Source: Aquabacterium commune
GTDB lineage: Bacteria > Pseudomonadota > Gammaproteobacteria > Burkholderiales > Burkholderiaceae_C
DNA: 64,000 bases
NCBI RefSeq assembly: GCF_004362855.1
Contig: NZ_SNXW01000002.1
Coordinates: forward strand, 1 to 64,000
Reading direction: 5' to 3'
Shown: positions 27,220 to 37,966 of the stretch, one piece after another
Numbering within the stretch: the stretch's first letter is position 1
Layout of the letters: each line of letters opens with the position of its first letter
Position numbers and translations under genes: made by a program
Notes under the pieces: model-generated
Database searches by the model: none
Told to the model about the DNA's origin: nothing
What the model saw: only the letters and a program-made list of their open reading frames with translations

Positions 27220-29070
27220 TCAGAGGTTCTCCAGGCTGGACGGAAGCAGTGGCACCAAGCCGGCAGCATGGCTGACGATGCTCTGGACAGAAAAGTCAGA
27301 CATCAACGCCTCGGAGATGTCTCTGTTGCTGTCGATGCTCAACACTGCGACTGGCCTTTCCTGCAAAGGCATTTGGAGTGTCTCACGATCATTGCTGCTG
27401 ATCAACGGATAACACACTGTGCTCTCCCAGTCACGCCATAAATTTGCAAGGTCGTACTTCGACATCGGTATTTTTTCGCGTTGCGCAAGGGTGTGCAGGT
27501 GTGCGCTGCGCCTCAAACTGACCGGCAGGCGCTGGTCGTGCGCCTGCGGCACACCCTTGCAATCCACATCGATGACGATTTGGTCATCGGTGTCGTCGTG
27601 CAGGTTGTGGCTGTGGACAACCTTGAAGCAAGACCGACCGACACGCATGAACACCAGCAAACGCAGCCTGAGCCCTTCATCGTGGGCAACGCCAGACGAC
27701 TGCACTGCGCGCAATGCGATGTCATGCAATTCAGCCAGCAGTTGCTGCACCTTCTGCCCAGCCTGGACCTGGCGCAAGATGGCTCGGTACGATTGCAGCA
27801 GACCGGCCTGATAGGCATCACGCGCCTTGTGCCAGGACACATCGAACGCCAACAGCGCCACTGGGCTTTCGATTTTCACCGAAGTGAGGTCGGAGACAAA
27901 ATTGTGGGTGATGGCCTGTCCGCCGAAAATGCCCGTGCGCAGCACCCGCTTGGTGTGTCCCAGAAAACCGATGTCTCGCCGACCGAACAAGGCCCAACGC
28001 AAGCCACCGACCACACCATCACGCCACAACAAACGCAAGGGCGATGCGAACCAACCAGAGGCTGCCTCGCCATGGCTCAAGGCGTCGCGCAACTCAAAGG
28101 CGATGTTGGGCACAGTCTGGTGGGGGTTGAGTCGGCGTTCGTGGTACTTCTTCTCCTCCTTGAACGCCCAGACAGGCAAATTGGCCAGCAAGCCCCCATC
28201 GACAAAAATGTGGTCCTTGTAAGCGGTGACGGACGTGATGCGGGCTGGCTTGAAAATCAAGGGGATGCTGATGGATGCAGCCACCACCTCGGCCATGGAC
28301 GCATCGGGGTGGTGATCGTGCCCGAAAAGCTGGAGCTTGCCGTCGGTCAAATCGGTGGTCGCGATTTTGACTTCGACGAAGGGCGGAGGGTTGTCCAACG
28401 CGCGAAATCGGCGTGGATCAATGTCTCTGAAAGACAATTTGCGGTTGTGCGGCAACCCGGAAAAATCAGCCCCCAAACGGCGGCGATCTTCATCTGTGAA
28501 ACGGTCCAGGTGTCGTTTCACCTCGTGCCGCAGAATCTGCTCGATCGCAGCCTCTACGCGCTCTGGATCAAAAATGCCCTTGTCCCGGATGATGGGCCGT
28601 ATCAAATAAATGAACACCGAAAGCGTCAGCAACAAGGCCAAACCGGCCAAGGCGACAAGCACGCAGAGCAAGCCTGCGTCCCATGTGCCACTTGAGCCCT
28701 GCACCTGCCCCACCAGCAGCCCAAACAGGGAGAGGTAGCCAAACACCAGCACCATGAAGTACAGCAGCGGAAACTGCGACAGGTGCAGCAAAAATTTGAA
28801 CTTGCGCCACTCCTTGCGCCCCAAGAGGTCGATGGGGCTCATCCCATGGCGGCTCAGGATGTCACGCTGCTCGCTTGTCTGGGCCGAGGTCGGTTCAATG
28901 ATGTCACCCGGCTCGCAACCCACAGCAATCAAGGCTGCAATGAGCGCGCCAGCAGAGGTGCCAGCCACTCCAGCGATCTGGATGTCCAACTCACGGATGG
29001 CGCTGAAGGCGCCCACGTGGCTGATGCCCTGAGCTCCCCCGCCTTGGAAAATACAGAACACGGTTTTCAT
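27220..29070 (-). CDS. Patatin-like phospholipase with two membrane helices and a GAF-like C terminus
   Basis: This 616-residue protein has a complete patatin active site: the oxyanion GGGAQG at residues 10-15, the nucleophile GTSAG at 37-41 (Ser39), and the catalytic DGG at 291-293 (Asp291). Two hydrophobic helices at about 95-122 and 133-158 interrupt the patatin fold, so the enzyme is probably membrane-bound. After residue 440 comes a region with a GAF-like pattern, including a WES-x-x-CYPL stretch and PVAVLSIDSN near 573-582. That would make it a lipid-cleaving effector controlled by a ligand-sensing domain, which is inference. The DNA is visibly less GC-rich than its neighbours, suggesting transfer. 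It lies downstream of murJ and upstream of a small unknown gene. Confidence 0.8.
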   Translation of the reverse strand: MKTVFCIFQGGGAQGISHVGAFSAIRELDIQIAGVAGTSAGALIAALIAVGCEPGDIIEPTSAQTSEQRDILSRHGMSPIDLLGRKEWRKFKFLLHLSQFPLLYFMVLVFGYLSLFGLLVGQVQGSSGTWDAGLLCVLVALAGLALLLTLSVFIYLIRPIIRDKGIFDPERVEAAIEQILRHEVKRHLDRFTDEDRRRLGADFSGLPHNRKLSFRDIDPRRFRALDNPPPFVEVKIATTDLTDGKLQLFGHDHHPDASMAEVVAASISIPLIFKPARITSVTAYKDHIFVDGGLLANLPVWAFKEEKKYHERRLNPHQTVPNIAFELRDALSHGEAASGWFASPLRLLWRDGVVGGLRWALFGRRDIGFLGHTKRVLRTGIFGGQAITHNFVSDLTSVKIESPVALLAFDVSWHKARDAYQAGLLQSYRAILRQVQAGQKVQQLLAELHDIALRAVQSSGVAHDEGLRLRLLVFMRVGRSCFKVVHSHNLHDDTDDQIVIDVDCKGVPQAHDQRLPVSLRRSAHLHTLAQREKIPMSKYDLANLWRDWESTVCYPLISSNDRETLQMPLQERPVAVLSIDSNRDISEALMSDFSVQSIVSHAAGLVPLLPSSLENL

Positions 29071-29205
29071 TGCCCGGCAGGCCGACGCATGCCCTCGTCA
29101 TCAGACGCAAGGCACGCACCACGGCCACTCCCCCACATGGTGCTTTTGTGAGGATTGTGCAGCACGCAGCGGCCGCACTTGGAGCTGTCAGGCAGCCACC
29201 AGGCC

Positions 29206-30768
<1,563 letters not shown>

Positions 30769-30813
30769 CGCCGCATTATAGGAAGCGCCCCGGGCGCTGC
30801 CCGCTCATGTCTC

Positions 30814-30842
30814 TGGACACCGGCCTGGAAACCCGCTATGAT
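30814..30842 (+). promoter_or_regulatory. Sigma-70 promoter of rpsT
   Basis: TGGACA at 30814-30819 and TATGAT at 30837-30842 are separated by exactly 17 bases and point toward rpsT. The transcript would have a leader of about 110 bases. Confidence 0.65.
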
Positions 30843-30961
30843 CGCCGGCTTTCCATCTTTCACCCTTGTGGGGTGCGAATTGGTGTGCGCCGGTGGGTCG
30901 GCGCAGCCAGGCATCCGCAGGGGCGAACAAGCCTCACACAGGCTTCAAAAGGTTGCTCACC

Positions 30962-31261
30962 ATGGCATCTGCATCCAAAGTCAAGAAGACCGTCCGCATC
31001 GCTTCGGGCCGCAAGCGCGTCCGCCAGGACGTCAAGCTGAACGCTGCCAACTCGGCCATGCGCTCGAAGTTCCGCACCGCCGTCAAGGGCGTGCTGAAGG
31101 CCGTGCAAGCTGGCGACAAGTCACGCGCTGCCGACGCCTTCAAGACCGCTCAATCCGTGATCGACTCGATCGCCGACAAGGGCATCTTCCACAAGAACAA
31201 GGCCGCTCGCCACAAGAGCCGCCTGTCGGCCAAGATCAAGGCCATGGCCGTTGCCGCTTGA
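30962..31261 (+). CDS. rpsT: 30S ribosomal protein S20
   Basis: A 99-residue basic protein with the S20 pattern: [15 protein letters not shown] at the N terminus, [17 protein letters not shown] near residue 28, and [20 protein letters not shown] at the C terminus. It binds 16S rRNA early in 30S assembly. The gene stands alone with its own promoter and terminator. Confidence 0.97.
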   Translation: MASASKVKKTVRIASGRKRVRQDVKLNAANSAMRSKFRTAVKGVLKAVQAGDKSRAADAFKTAQSVIDSIADKGIFHKNKAARHKSRLSAKIKAMAVAA

Positions 31262-31302
31262 TCACTGACTGACCTGGGCGCCCCACGCAGCGCCCAACAG
31301 CA

Positions 31303-31326
31303 AGGCCCTCCTCGGAGGGCCTTTTT
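31303..31326 (+). terminator. Intrinsic terminator of rpsT
   Basis: AGGCCCTC and GAGGGCCT form an 8-bp stem around a CTCG loop and are followed by TTTT, 42 bases after the rpsT stop. Confidence 0.9.
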
Positions 31327-31387
31327 CATGCCTGTTTGAATGCCAAGGCGAGGGCCAAGGCCAGGCGCCGGCCCATCCGGCGGAGCG

Positions 31388-31741
31388 TCAACGCTTAACG
31401 GGGTTGCGCACGTCTGGCAGCAAACACGCGTCCACCACCTGCAGGTCGTTGTCGCGGGCGAAGTTCATGACGAAGTCCCAGGCCATGGGTTCGATGTCGC
31501 GCAGGGCCTCGTTGACCACCACGCACTTGACGTTGTCGATGCTGGTGGGCACGCAGTACGGCGAGTAGCCGATGTGGGCCATGGGCCCCGAGGCCACGCC
31601 GCCAGGGCGGAAGCAGGACATGGCGCCGGCCAGGCGCTCGGCCCAATCGCTGGGGCGGAAGGTCCTACCGGCGGAGGTCAGGCCCTGGATGAAAACTTCG
31701 CGGGGGGGATGGGATCGGTCTGTGGGCGAGGACGTCGACAC
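31388..31741 (-). CDS. DUF3579 family protein
   Basis: A 117-residue protein with the DUF3579 signature FIQGLTSAGRTFRPSDWAERLAGAMSCFRPGG, then HIGYSPYCVPTS and a C-terminal KCVVVNEALRDIEPMAWDFVMNFARDNDLQV. The function is unknown; the gene is regularly found beside rpsT and the arg genes in betaproteobacteria. No ATG precedes the domain within reach; the GTG at 31741 has GGAAG seven bases upstream and is chosen. Confidence 0.8.
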   Translation of the reverse strand: MSTSSPTDRSHPPREVFIQGLTSAGRTFRPSDWAERLAGAMSCFRPGGVASGPMAHIGYSPYCVPTSIDNVKCVVVNEALRDIEPMAWDFVMNFARDNDLQVVDACLLPDVRNPVKR

Positions 31742-31999
31742 GGTGGCGCTTCCGACGGGCTGTGCAATGGGTAAATCGACAGTCGCAACGCCAGATTGTG
31801 TCTGGCTGCTGCGGAGAACAAGGAAGGCTCCCGGCGGGTAGCCAGGCGGTCGGTCCTTGGGAGACAGGACGCTATTGTCGCGGACAGACGCGCTGATCGC
31901 AACTTGGCGGCGCCCATGACCCGGGAATTTGCTGCACCAGGGGATGCAACCCGCGGGCAAACACCTGCCTGCACAGGCGTTTTGCATAGAATGTCCGCA

Positions 32000-32025
32000 G
32001 GCGCAGTGAGGGCTGCGCCGTTTTC
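32000..32025 (+). promoter_or_regulatory. Leader hairpin before argD
   Basis: GGCGCAG (32000-32006) and CTGCGCC (32013-32019) form a 7-bp stem followed by GTTTTC, ending about 20 bases before the argD start. It resembles a weak terminator and could attenuate argD-argF, but no leader peptide or binding site is evident. Confidence 0.35.
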
Positions 32026-32046
32026 ATTTCACAGAGAGATTCGCCC

Positions 32047-33258
32047 ATGAACGCCCCCGCCGCCCCCACCGACGTCATGCCCCACGTCATGCCCACCTAC
32101 GGCCGCCTGCCCATCGCCTTGTCGCATGGCCAGGGCGCCGAAGTCTGGGACACCACGGGCCGACGTTACCTGGACGGCCTCTCGGGCATCGCGGTCAACA
32201 CCCTGGGACACAACCACCCCAAGCTCGTGCCGGCCCTGCAGGAGCAGGTCAGCCAGATGATCCACTGCTGCAACTACTACCAGGTGCCGCTGCAGGAGGA
32301 ACTCGCGAAGATGCTGGTCGAGCGCTCGGGCCTGACCAACGTCTTCTTCTGCAACTCGGGCCTGGAAGCCAACGAAGCGGCGCTGAAAATCGCGCGCAAG
32401 TTCGGCCACGACAAGGGCATCGACCGCGCAGAGGTGGTGGTTTATGAGAAGGCCTTCCATGGCCGCTCGATCGCCACGCTGTCGGCCACAGGCAACCCCA
32501 AGGTGCACGCCGGCTTCGAGCCCCTGGTCGAAGGCTTTGTGCGCGTGCCACTCAACGACATCGCCGCGCTGGAAGAGGTGGCCCGCACCAACCCCAATGT
32601 GACGGCCGTGTTCCTGGAGGTCATCCAGGGCGAAGGCGGCGTCAACCCGGCCCGCTCCGACTACCTGCAGGCGGTGCGCGCCCTGTGCGACAAGCAAGGC
32701 TGGCTGTTGATGCTCGACGAGGTGCAATGCGGCATCGGGCGCACGGGCAAGTGGTTTGCGCACCAGTGGTCTGGCGTGCTGCCCGACGTCATGCCCCTGG
32801 CCAAGGGCCTGGGTTCGGGCGTGCCCATCGGCGCGGTGGTGTGTGGCCCGAAGGCCGCGCACGTGCTCAAGCCCGGCAACCACGGCACGACGTTTGGCGG
32901 CAACCCGCTGGCCATGCGCGCCGGCGTGGAAACGCTCAAGATCATGGAGGCCGATGGGCTGATGGCCAATGCCGCCCACGTGGGCGAGCACCTCATGGCC
33001 GCCTTGCGCCGCGAGTTCGCAGGTATGCCGGGCGTGGTCGAGATCCGTGGCCAGGGACTGATGATCGGCATCGAACTGGACCGCCCCTGCGGCATCATCC
33101 TCAACCGCGCGCTCGACGCCGGCCTGCTGCTCAGCGTGACGGCCGACAAGGTCGTGCGCTTGCTGCCGCCGCTGATCTTCACCACGGCACAGGCCGACGA
33201 GCTGGTGGGCATCCTCGCCCCCATCGTGCGCCAGTTCCTGTCCGAACCCCAGGCCTGA
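32047..33258 (+). CDS. argD: Acetylornithine aminotransferase (class III, ArgD-like)
   Basis: A 403-residue PLP-dependent transaminase converting N-acetylglutamate semialdehyde to N-acetylornithine. Family elements are GLSGIAVNTLGHNHP near residue 45, FFCNSGLEANEAALKIAR near 103, EVIQGEGGVNPA near 198, LLMLDEVQCGIGRTGKWFA near 222 and the PLP-lysine region PLAKGLGSGVPIGA near 258. Followed nine bases later by argF. Confidence 0.92.
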   Translation: MNAPAAPTDVMPHVMPTYGRLPIALSHGQGAEVWDTTGRRYLDGLSGIAVNTLGHNHPKLVPALQEQVSQMIHCCNYYQVPLQEELAKMLVERSGLTNVFFCNSGLEANEAALKIARKFGHDKGIDRAEVVVYEKAFHGRSIATLSATGNPKVHAGFEPLVEGFVRVPLNDIAALEEVARTNPNVTAVFLEVIQGEGGVNPARSDYLQAVRALCDKQGWLLMLDEVQCGIGRTGKWFAHQWSGVLPDVMPLAKGLGSGVPIGAVVCGPKAAHVLKPGNHGTTFGGNPLAMRAGVETLKIMEADGLMANAAHVGEHLMAALRREFAGMPGVVEIRGQGLMIGIELDRPCGIILNRALDAGLLLSVTADKVVRLLPPLIFTTAQADELVGILAPIVRQFLSEPQA

Positions 33259-33267
33259 GTCACCGCC

Positions 33268-34200
33268 ATGAAGCCCGGAAACAGCCTGATCAAGCACTAC
33301 CTTCAGTTCAAGGACCTGCGCGCGCCGGAGTACGAGTACCTGTTCCAGCGCGCAGCCCTCGTCAAGCAGCGCTTCAAGAACTACGAGAAGTACACGCCCC
33401 TGGTGGACCGCACCCTGGCCATGATCTTCGAGAAGGCGTCCACGCGCACCCGCGTGAGCTTCGAGGCCGGCATGTACCAGATGGGCGGCTCGGTGGTGCA
33501 CCTGACCACCGACGGCAGCCAGCTGGGCCGCAGCGAGCCCATCGAGGACAGCGCCAAGGTGATCTCTCGGATGGTGGACATCGTGATGATCCGCACCTAC
33601 GAGCAGACAAAGCTGACGAAGTTCGCGGCCAACTCGCGCGTGCCCGTCATCAATGGGCTGACGAATGAGTTCCACCCCTGTCAGATCCTGGCCGACATCT
33701 TCACCTTCATCGAGCACCGAGGCTCGATCCAGGGCAAGGTGGTGGCCTGGGTGGGCGATGGCAACAACATGGCCAACACCTGGCTGCAAGCCGCAGAGCT
33801 TTTGGGCTTCACGGTGCACGTGAGCACGCCCAGCGGCTATGAAATCGACCCGACCGTGGCAGGCATCGCCGGCACCGATTGCTACAAGGTCTTCCAGGAC
33901 CCGATGGACGCCTGCCGCGGCGCCGACTTGGTCACCACCGACGTGTGGACATCCATGGGCTATGAAGCCGAGAACGAAGCGCGCAAGAAGGCGTTTGCCG
34001 ACTGGTGCGTCGATGCAGACATGATGGCCGTGGCCAAGCCCGACGCCCTGTTCATGCACTGCCTGCCCGCACACCGTGGCGAAGAGGTCGAAGCCGAGGT
34101 CATCGACGGACCGCAGTCCGTCGTGTGGGACGAGGCCGAGAACCGCATGCACGTGCAGAAGGTGCTCATGGAGTACCTGCTGCTCGGTCGCATCGGCTGA
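33268..34200 (+). CDS. argF: Ornithine carbamoyltransferase
   Basis: A 310-residue enzyme making citrulline from ornithine and carbamoyl phosphate. The carbamoyl-phosphate motif EKASTRTRVSFE is near residue 53, TNEFHPCQILADI near 132, and the ornithine/catalytic-Cys motif MHCLPAHRGEEV near 268. Length is normal. It forms a unit with argD; argG is not in the window after it, since a chemoreceptor gene converges. Confidence 0.97.
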   Translation: MKPGNSLIKHYLQFKDLRAPEYEYLFQRAALVKQRFKNYEKYTPLVDRTLAMIFEKASTRTRVSFEAGMYQMGGSVVHLTTDGSQLGRSEPIEDSAKVISRMVDIVMIRTYEQTKLTKFAANSRVPVINGLTNEFHPCQILADIFTFIEHRGSIQGKVVAWVGDGNNMANTWLQAAELLGFTVHVSTPSGYEIDPTVAGIAGTDCYKVFQDPMDACRGADLVTTDVWTSMGYEAENEARKKAFADWCVDADMMAVAKPDALFMHCLPAHRGEEVEAEVIDGPQSVVWDEAENRMHVQKVLMEYLLLGRIG

Positions 34201-34222
34201 GGCAGGTCAGCCCGCCCTGCCC

Positions 34223-35656
34223 TCAGGCGCGGGCAAAGTGGCCGTGCTGGCGGAACAAGCCCATGGCGTCGGCCAGGCGGTCGGCCTGTTGCTTGAGGCT
34301 GTCGGCAGCGGCGGCGGTTTGCTCCACCAGTGCAGCGTTTTGCTGCGTGGCCTGGTCCAGCATGCCAATGGTGGTGTTGATCTGGCCGATGCCCAGGTTC
34401 TGTTCTGAGCTGGAGGTGGTGATCTGGCCGACCAGTTCGGTCACGCGGCGCACCTGCTCGACGACCTGACCGATGGTCTCGCCCGTGTTGCCCACCAGCA
34501 AGCTGCCTGACTCCACCTGCTCGACGCTGCTGGTGATGAGTTGTTTGATTTCTTTGGCCGCCTCGGCGCTGCGCTGGGCCAGGCTGCGCACTTCGGACGC
34601 CACGACCGCAAAGCCGCGTCCTTGCTCGCCGGCCCGGGCCGCTTCCACCGCGGCATTGAGGGCCAGGATGTTGGTCTGGAAGGCGATGCCATCGATCACG
34701 CCAATGATGTCGGTGATCTTGCGACTGGACTGCTGGATGCCCGACATGGTGGCCACCACGCGGCCGACGGCCTCGCCGCCCTCCACCGCCACGTTCGAAG
34801 CCTGCCCAGCCAGGGCATTGGCCTGGTGGGCGTGCTCGGTGCTGGTGCGGATGGTCGCGGCGATCTGATCGACCGACGCAGCGGTTTCCTGGATGCTGGC
34901 GGCGGCCTGCTCGGTGCGCAAGCTCAGGGCCAGGTTGCCGGCGGCGATGTCGTTGGACGCGTCGCGGATGGCGTCGGTGGCCTGGCGCACCTGCTCGATG
35001 GTGCGGGCGATGTGGCCCAAGGCCTCGCGCAGCTTGTGAGAAGCAGGGTCGTTGGAGCGGGCCGGCGGCAGGTTCAGGTCCACCGCGCCGTCGTTGGACA
35101 CCAGGTGCTCGGCGATCTCGACGATTTCTTCGGCCGCACGGAACTCGGCCTGGGCGCGGGCGGCCAGGAAGAGCAGCACGCCGCTCTCGGCCACCACGAA
35201 CAGCGCGTGCTCGACCACCCGCAGGAAGCTGGCCTCGGCAAAGCACATCGGGCCCCAGCCCCAGGCCTGGAACTGGTTGAAGCTCAGGTGGTGGATGGCG
35301 ATGCTGACCGCGCCCACCAGGATGGGCATGGCGCGGCGATAGACCACCAGGCAGGCCAGGAAGGCGAACACCGCGAAGTGGGCCTCGTTGTGCCCGCGGG
35401 ACACATGGATCATCAGGCCGACCATGGCCATGCCCAGGAAAGGCAGGGCCGCGCGGCTGAGGGCCCGCTGGGCCCGGCCCATGTAGGCGACCATCACGCT
35501 GATGGCCATCAGGGGCACGCCCAGCATCAGCGCGATGCCGACGTTGTCGAAGGTCACGCCGTAGGCCTGGGTGCCCAGGAAGGTCGCGAAGATGGCCAGA
35601 AGCACCACAAGGTCGTTGTGGTGCAGGGCGGGTGTTGCGGTTTCTGAGGCGTTCAT
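34223..35656 (-). CDS. Methyl-accepting chemotaxis protein with six-helix membrane sensor
   Basis: A 477-residue chemoreceptor. The first about 190 residues hold roughly six membrane helices with conserved [16 protein letters not shown] and [17 protein letters not shown] segments instead of a periplasmic ligand domain. No HAMP-like domain is obvious. The cytoplasmic hairpin has the classic tip [37 protein letters not shown] near residues 320-355. No CheR-tethering pentapeptide is seen at the C terminus. Its upstream DNA has a sigma-28-type promoter with a G tract, so it should be a late flagellar gene. Confidence 0.9.
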   Translation of the reverse strand: MNASETATPALHHNDLVVLLAIFATFLGTQAYGVTFDNVGIALMLGVPLMAISVMVAYMGRAQRALSRAALPFLGMAMVGLMIHVSRGHNEAHFAVFAFLACLVVYRRAMPILVGAVSIAIHHLSFNQFQAWGWGPMCFAEASFLRVVEHALFVVAESGVLLFLAARAQAEFRAAEEIVEIAEHLVSNDGAVDLNLPPARSNDPASHKLREALGHIARTIEQVRQATDAIRDASNDIAAGNLALSLRTEQAAASIQETAASVDQIAATIRTSTEHAHQANALAGQASNVAVEGGEAVGRVVATMSGIQQSSRKITDIIGVIDGIAFQTNILALNAAVEAARAGEQGRGFAVVASEVRSLAQRSAEAAKEIKQLITSSVEQVESGSLLVGNTGETIGQVVEQVRRVTELVGQITTSSSEQNLGIGQINTTIGMLDQATQQNAALVEQTAAAADSLKQQADRLADAMGLFRQHGHFARA

Positions 35657-35663
35657 GCTGGGT

Positions 35664-35691
35664 TTATCGGCACATGGACCCCCCCCCTTTA
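35664..35691 (-). promoter_or_regulatory. Sigma-28 (FliA) promoter with a nine-G spacer tract
   Basis: On the minus strand TAAAG (35687-35691) and a perfect GCCGATAA (35664-35671) frame a 15-base spacer that includes nine consecutive G (35679-35687). The accepted flagellar consensus has 14 bases between these elements. The start codon at 35656 lies only seven bases past the -10, leaving almost no leader. Confidence 0.75.
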
Positions 35692-35739
35692 AGCCCGTTC
35701 GACGTTCTTCGGCGCGTCGCGCACAGAACTTGAGCTAGA

Positions 35740-37173
35740 TCAAAACCGATACGCCAGTCGCAAGCCGCCCCAATGCCGTCCAGCCACCTCGATGGGGGCG
35801 GACGCCTCCTTCAGCAGCACGAAGTTGCCACCGCCCATGTCGCGGCGGTAGGTCTGCAGCAGGAAGGGCCGCGTGTTGCGCGCCGAGGCCAGGCCAGTGC
35901 GGTCGTTGAAGATGCGTCGCCAGCGGCTGTGGGCGGTGTTCCAGACCACGTCGCCTGGGCGCTGCGGCTGGCAGTACGCGCGGTTGTGGGTGGAGATGTA
36001 GCCGTTGCGGTCGGCCGCGATGCAGAACACGACCTGGGGCAGCGCCTTGAGCGCGGCTTCCTGGAAACCGGGAAAGAGCGCATCGCTCAGGGCGTTGAAG
36101 GCCGAGGTGTGCTGAGGCGGCTGGCTGCCGGAGAGGGCCTGGTAGTGCTCGTCGAACAGCTGCGCCTGCGAGATGCGACCTTGCGCCAGGGCCTCGCCGA
36201 GCGCGTGGGCGATCTGGCCGGCCACCTGCTGGGCCATGTGGATGTAGGGCGTGTCGGAGGTCTCGACGCCACAGGTGGCGATCAATTCCATCAGGCGCTC
36301 GGACACCCCCAGCACCGCTTCGCTGCGGCGCGTGGCCGTGCCCAGCACGTCGCGGGTTTGCTGCACCTCCTGCGCCATGCGGCTGACCTGCTGGTTGATG
36401 CCGCTGGAGAGCTGCGCGCTGGATTCGGCCGCACTGACGATGCGCTGCACGGCCGCTTCCACACCCAACAAGGCCTGATGCACCCGGCGGCCGCTGTCCG
36501 GCTTGCCCTTGCCGGCCTTGCCACCCACCTGACCCACCCCCTGGCCCTCTGGCACCTCCGAGGTGGTGCTCAGGTCGGCCGCCAGCGACTGGATGCGCTG
36601 GTCGAGCGTGGCGACCGTGCCCATGATGGCCTTGGAGATCGATTCCACCTGGGTGGACAGGTCCTTGACCGCATCGGCCACCACGCCAAAGCCCAAGCCG
36701 GCGTCACCGGCACGCTTGGCCTCGACCGAGGCGTTGAAGGCCACCAGCCGCGTCTGCAGGGCGACCTGGGTGATCTGGCGCGCGGCCTCGGACACCTGGT
36801 GCAGCGTGCTGACCACGCCCGTGACCTCGCTGCCGACGTGCTCGACGCTGTCGCGCGCGCGCTGCAGGGCCTGCTGGCTGAGCTGGGTTTCGCTGTGGAT
36901 GTGCTGCTGCGCCTGGCCGATCTGCTGGGCCTGGTGGACCAGCTCGGTCAGGGTGCCGACCTGGCGCTCGGCCACGGCAGCAGAGTCTTCCAGGGTGCCG
37001 CGCAACTGCGCAGCTTCCAGCCCCAGGCCGCTCGTGTCGCGCTGCAGGGTCTGGGCGAGCGCCTGCACACCGGCATCGGTGGATGCGGCGTCAGGGTGCG
37101 CGGAGGCACCGGTCTGTGATGCCGTCTGTGATGCCACCGGAGCGGCATCGCGCTTCTTGAACAAGGCCAACAT
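35740..37173 (-). CDS. Soluble methyl-accepting chemotaxis protein with C-terminal sensor-like domain
   Basis: A 477-residue protein without membrane helices or signal peptide. The MCP signalling tip is recognisable but degenerate: ITQVALQTRLVAFNASVEAKRAGDAGLGFGVVADAV near residues 130-165. The C-terminal about 130 residues form a separate domain with CIAADRNGYISTHNRAY, WRRIFNDRTGLASARNT and VAGRHWGGLRLAY, a pattern seen C-terminal to MCP domains in other proteobacteria and resembling a Cache/PAS sensor. It sits directly after fliA, with AGAGGA upstream of the ATG at 37173, so it is likely part of the flagellar operon. Confidence 0.85.
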   Translation of the reverse strand: MLALFKKRDAAPVASQTASQTGASAHPDAASTDAGVQALAQTLQRDTSGLGLEAAQLRGTLEDSAAVAERQVGTLTELVHQAQQIGQAQQHIHSETQLSQQALQRARDSVEHVGSEVTGVVSTLHQVSEAARQITQVALQTRLVAFNASVEAKRAGDAGLGFGVVADAVKDLSTQVESISKAIMGTVATLDQRIQSLAADLSTTSEVPEGQGVGQVGGKAGKGKPDSGRRVHQALLGVEAAVQRIVSAAESSAQLSSGINQQVSRMAQEVQQTRDVLGTATRRSEAVLGVSERLMELIATCGVETSDTPYIHMAQQVAGQIAHALGEALAQGRISQAQLFDEHYQALSGSQPPQHTSAFNALSDALFPGFQEAALKALPQVVFCIAADRNGYISTHNRAYCQPQRPGDVVWNTAHSRWRRIFNDRTGLASARNTRPFLLQTYRRDMGGGNFVLLKEASAPIEVAGRHWGGLRLAYRF

Positions 37174-37226
37174 GGGCTTCCTCTTGGAGGGGAAGGCCAT
37201 CGCCCGAGGGTGCGCTGGGTCTCAGC

Positions 37227-37949
37227 TCACCACTCTCTGAGCTTGACTCGCAGCCGGGCGATGGACTGGCTGTGAAGCTGACACACGCGCGATTCCGTGA
37301 CCCCCAGGACCGCTGCGATCTCTTTGAGGTTCATGTCCTGCTCGTAGTACATGCTCATGACGTACTGCTCGCGCTCCGGCAGGTTTTTGATGGCTTCCAC
37401 CAGCGCGCTGCGCATGCGGTGGTCTTCGAGCAGGCTCAGCGGGTCGTCGCCCTCGGCGGTGACGTGGCGGTCGAGGTAGTCGTTGTCGCCGTCTTCGCCG
37501 CTCATGTCTTCCAGGTAGATGAGCTGGGTGCCGCGCACCTTGCCGAGCATCTCCTGGTAGTCGCCGAGGTCCATGCCCATTTCTTTGGCGATCTCGCTTT
37601 CCTGCGGCGCGCGGCCGAGCTTTTGCTCCAGGCTGTGCACGGCGCGTTCGATGTCGCGCTGCTGCTTGCGGGTGCCTCGGCTGAGCCAGTCTGCGCCGCG
37701 CAGCTCGTCGAGCATGGCGCCGCGGATGCGCTGGGTGGCGAAGGTCTCGAACTGCACGCCCTGCCCTGCGTCGAAGCGGCTGAGCGCGTCGGTCAGGCCG
37801 ATCATGCCGACCTGGATGAGGTCGTCGATCTCCACGTTGGCCGGCAGCTTGGCGATCATCTGATGGGCCAGGCGGCGCACCAGCGGGCTGTACTGCTTGA
37901 GCAAGCTGTTGATGTCAAGGCGTCCTTGGGCGGTGTACGTGCTGGACAT
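37227..37949 (-). CDS. fliA: Flagellar sigma factor 28 FliA
   Basis: A 240-residue sigma factor for late flagellar and chemotaxis genes. Region 2 includes VRRLAHQMIAKLPANVEIDDLIQVGMIGLTDALSRFD and TQRIRGAMLDELRGADW; region 4 ends with LKEIAAVLGVTESRVCQLHSQSIARLR. ATG at 37949 has GGAG six bases upstream; an earlier ATG at 37967 overlaps the flhG stop but lacks a ribosome site. It would read the promoter found before the six-helix chemoreceptor gene. Confidence 0.96.
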   Translation of the reverse strand: MSSTYTAQGRLDINSLLKQYSPLVRRLAHQMIAKLPANVEIDDLIQVGMIGLTDALSRFDAGQGVQFETFATQRIRGAMLDELRGADWLSRGTRKQQRDIERAVHSLEQKLGRAPQESEIAKEMGMDLGDYQEMLGKVRGTQLIYLEDMSGEDGDNDYLDRHVTAEGDDPLSLLEDHRMRSALVEAIKNLPEREQYVMSMYYEQDMNLKEIAAVLGVTESRVCQLHSQSIARLRVKLREW

Positions 37950-37966
37950 GCGGGGCTCCGTGGGCA

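Noticed and set aside
26967..29070. Patatin gene as a CBASS effector
   Set aside because: No cyclic-oligonucleotide synthase, Cap2/Cap3 or similar gene is adjacent, so calling it CBASS is not supported.
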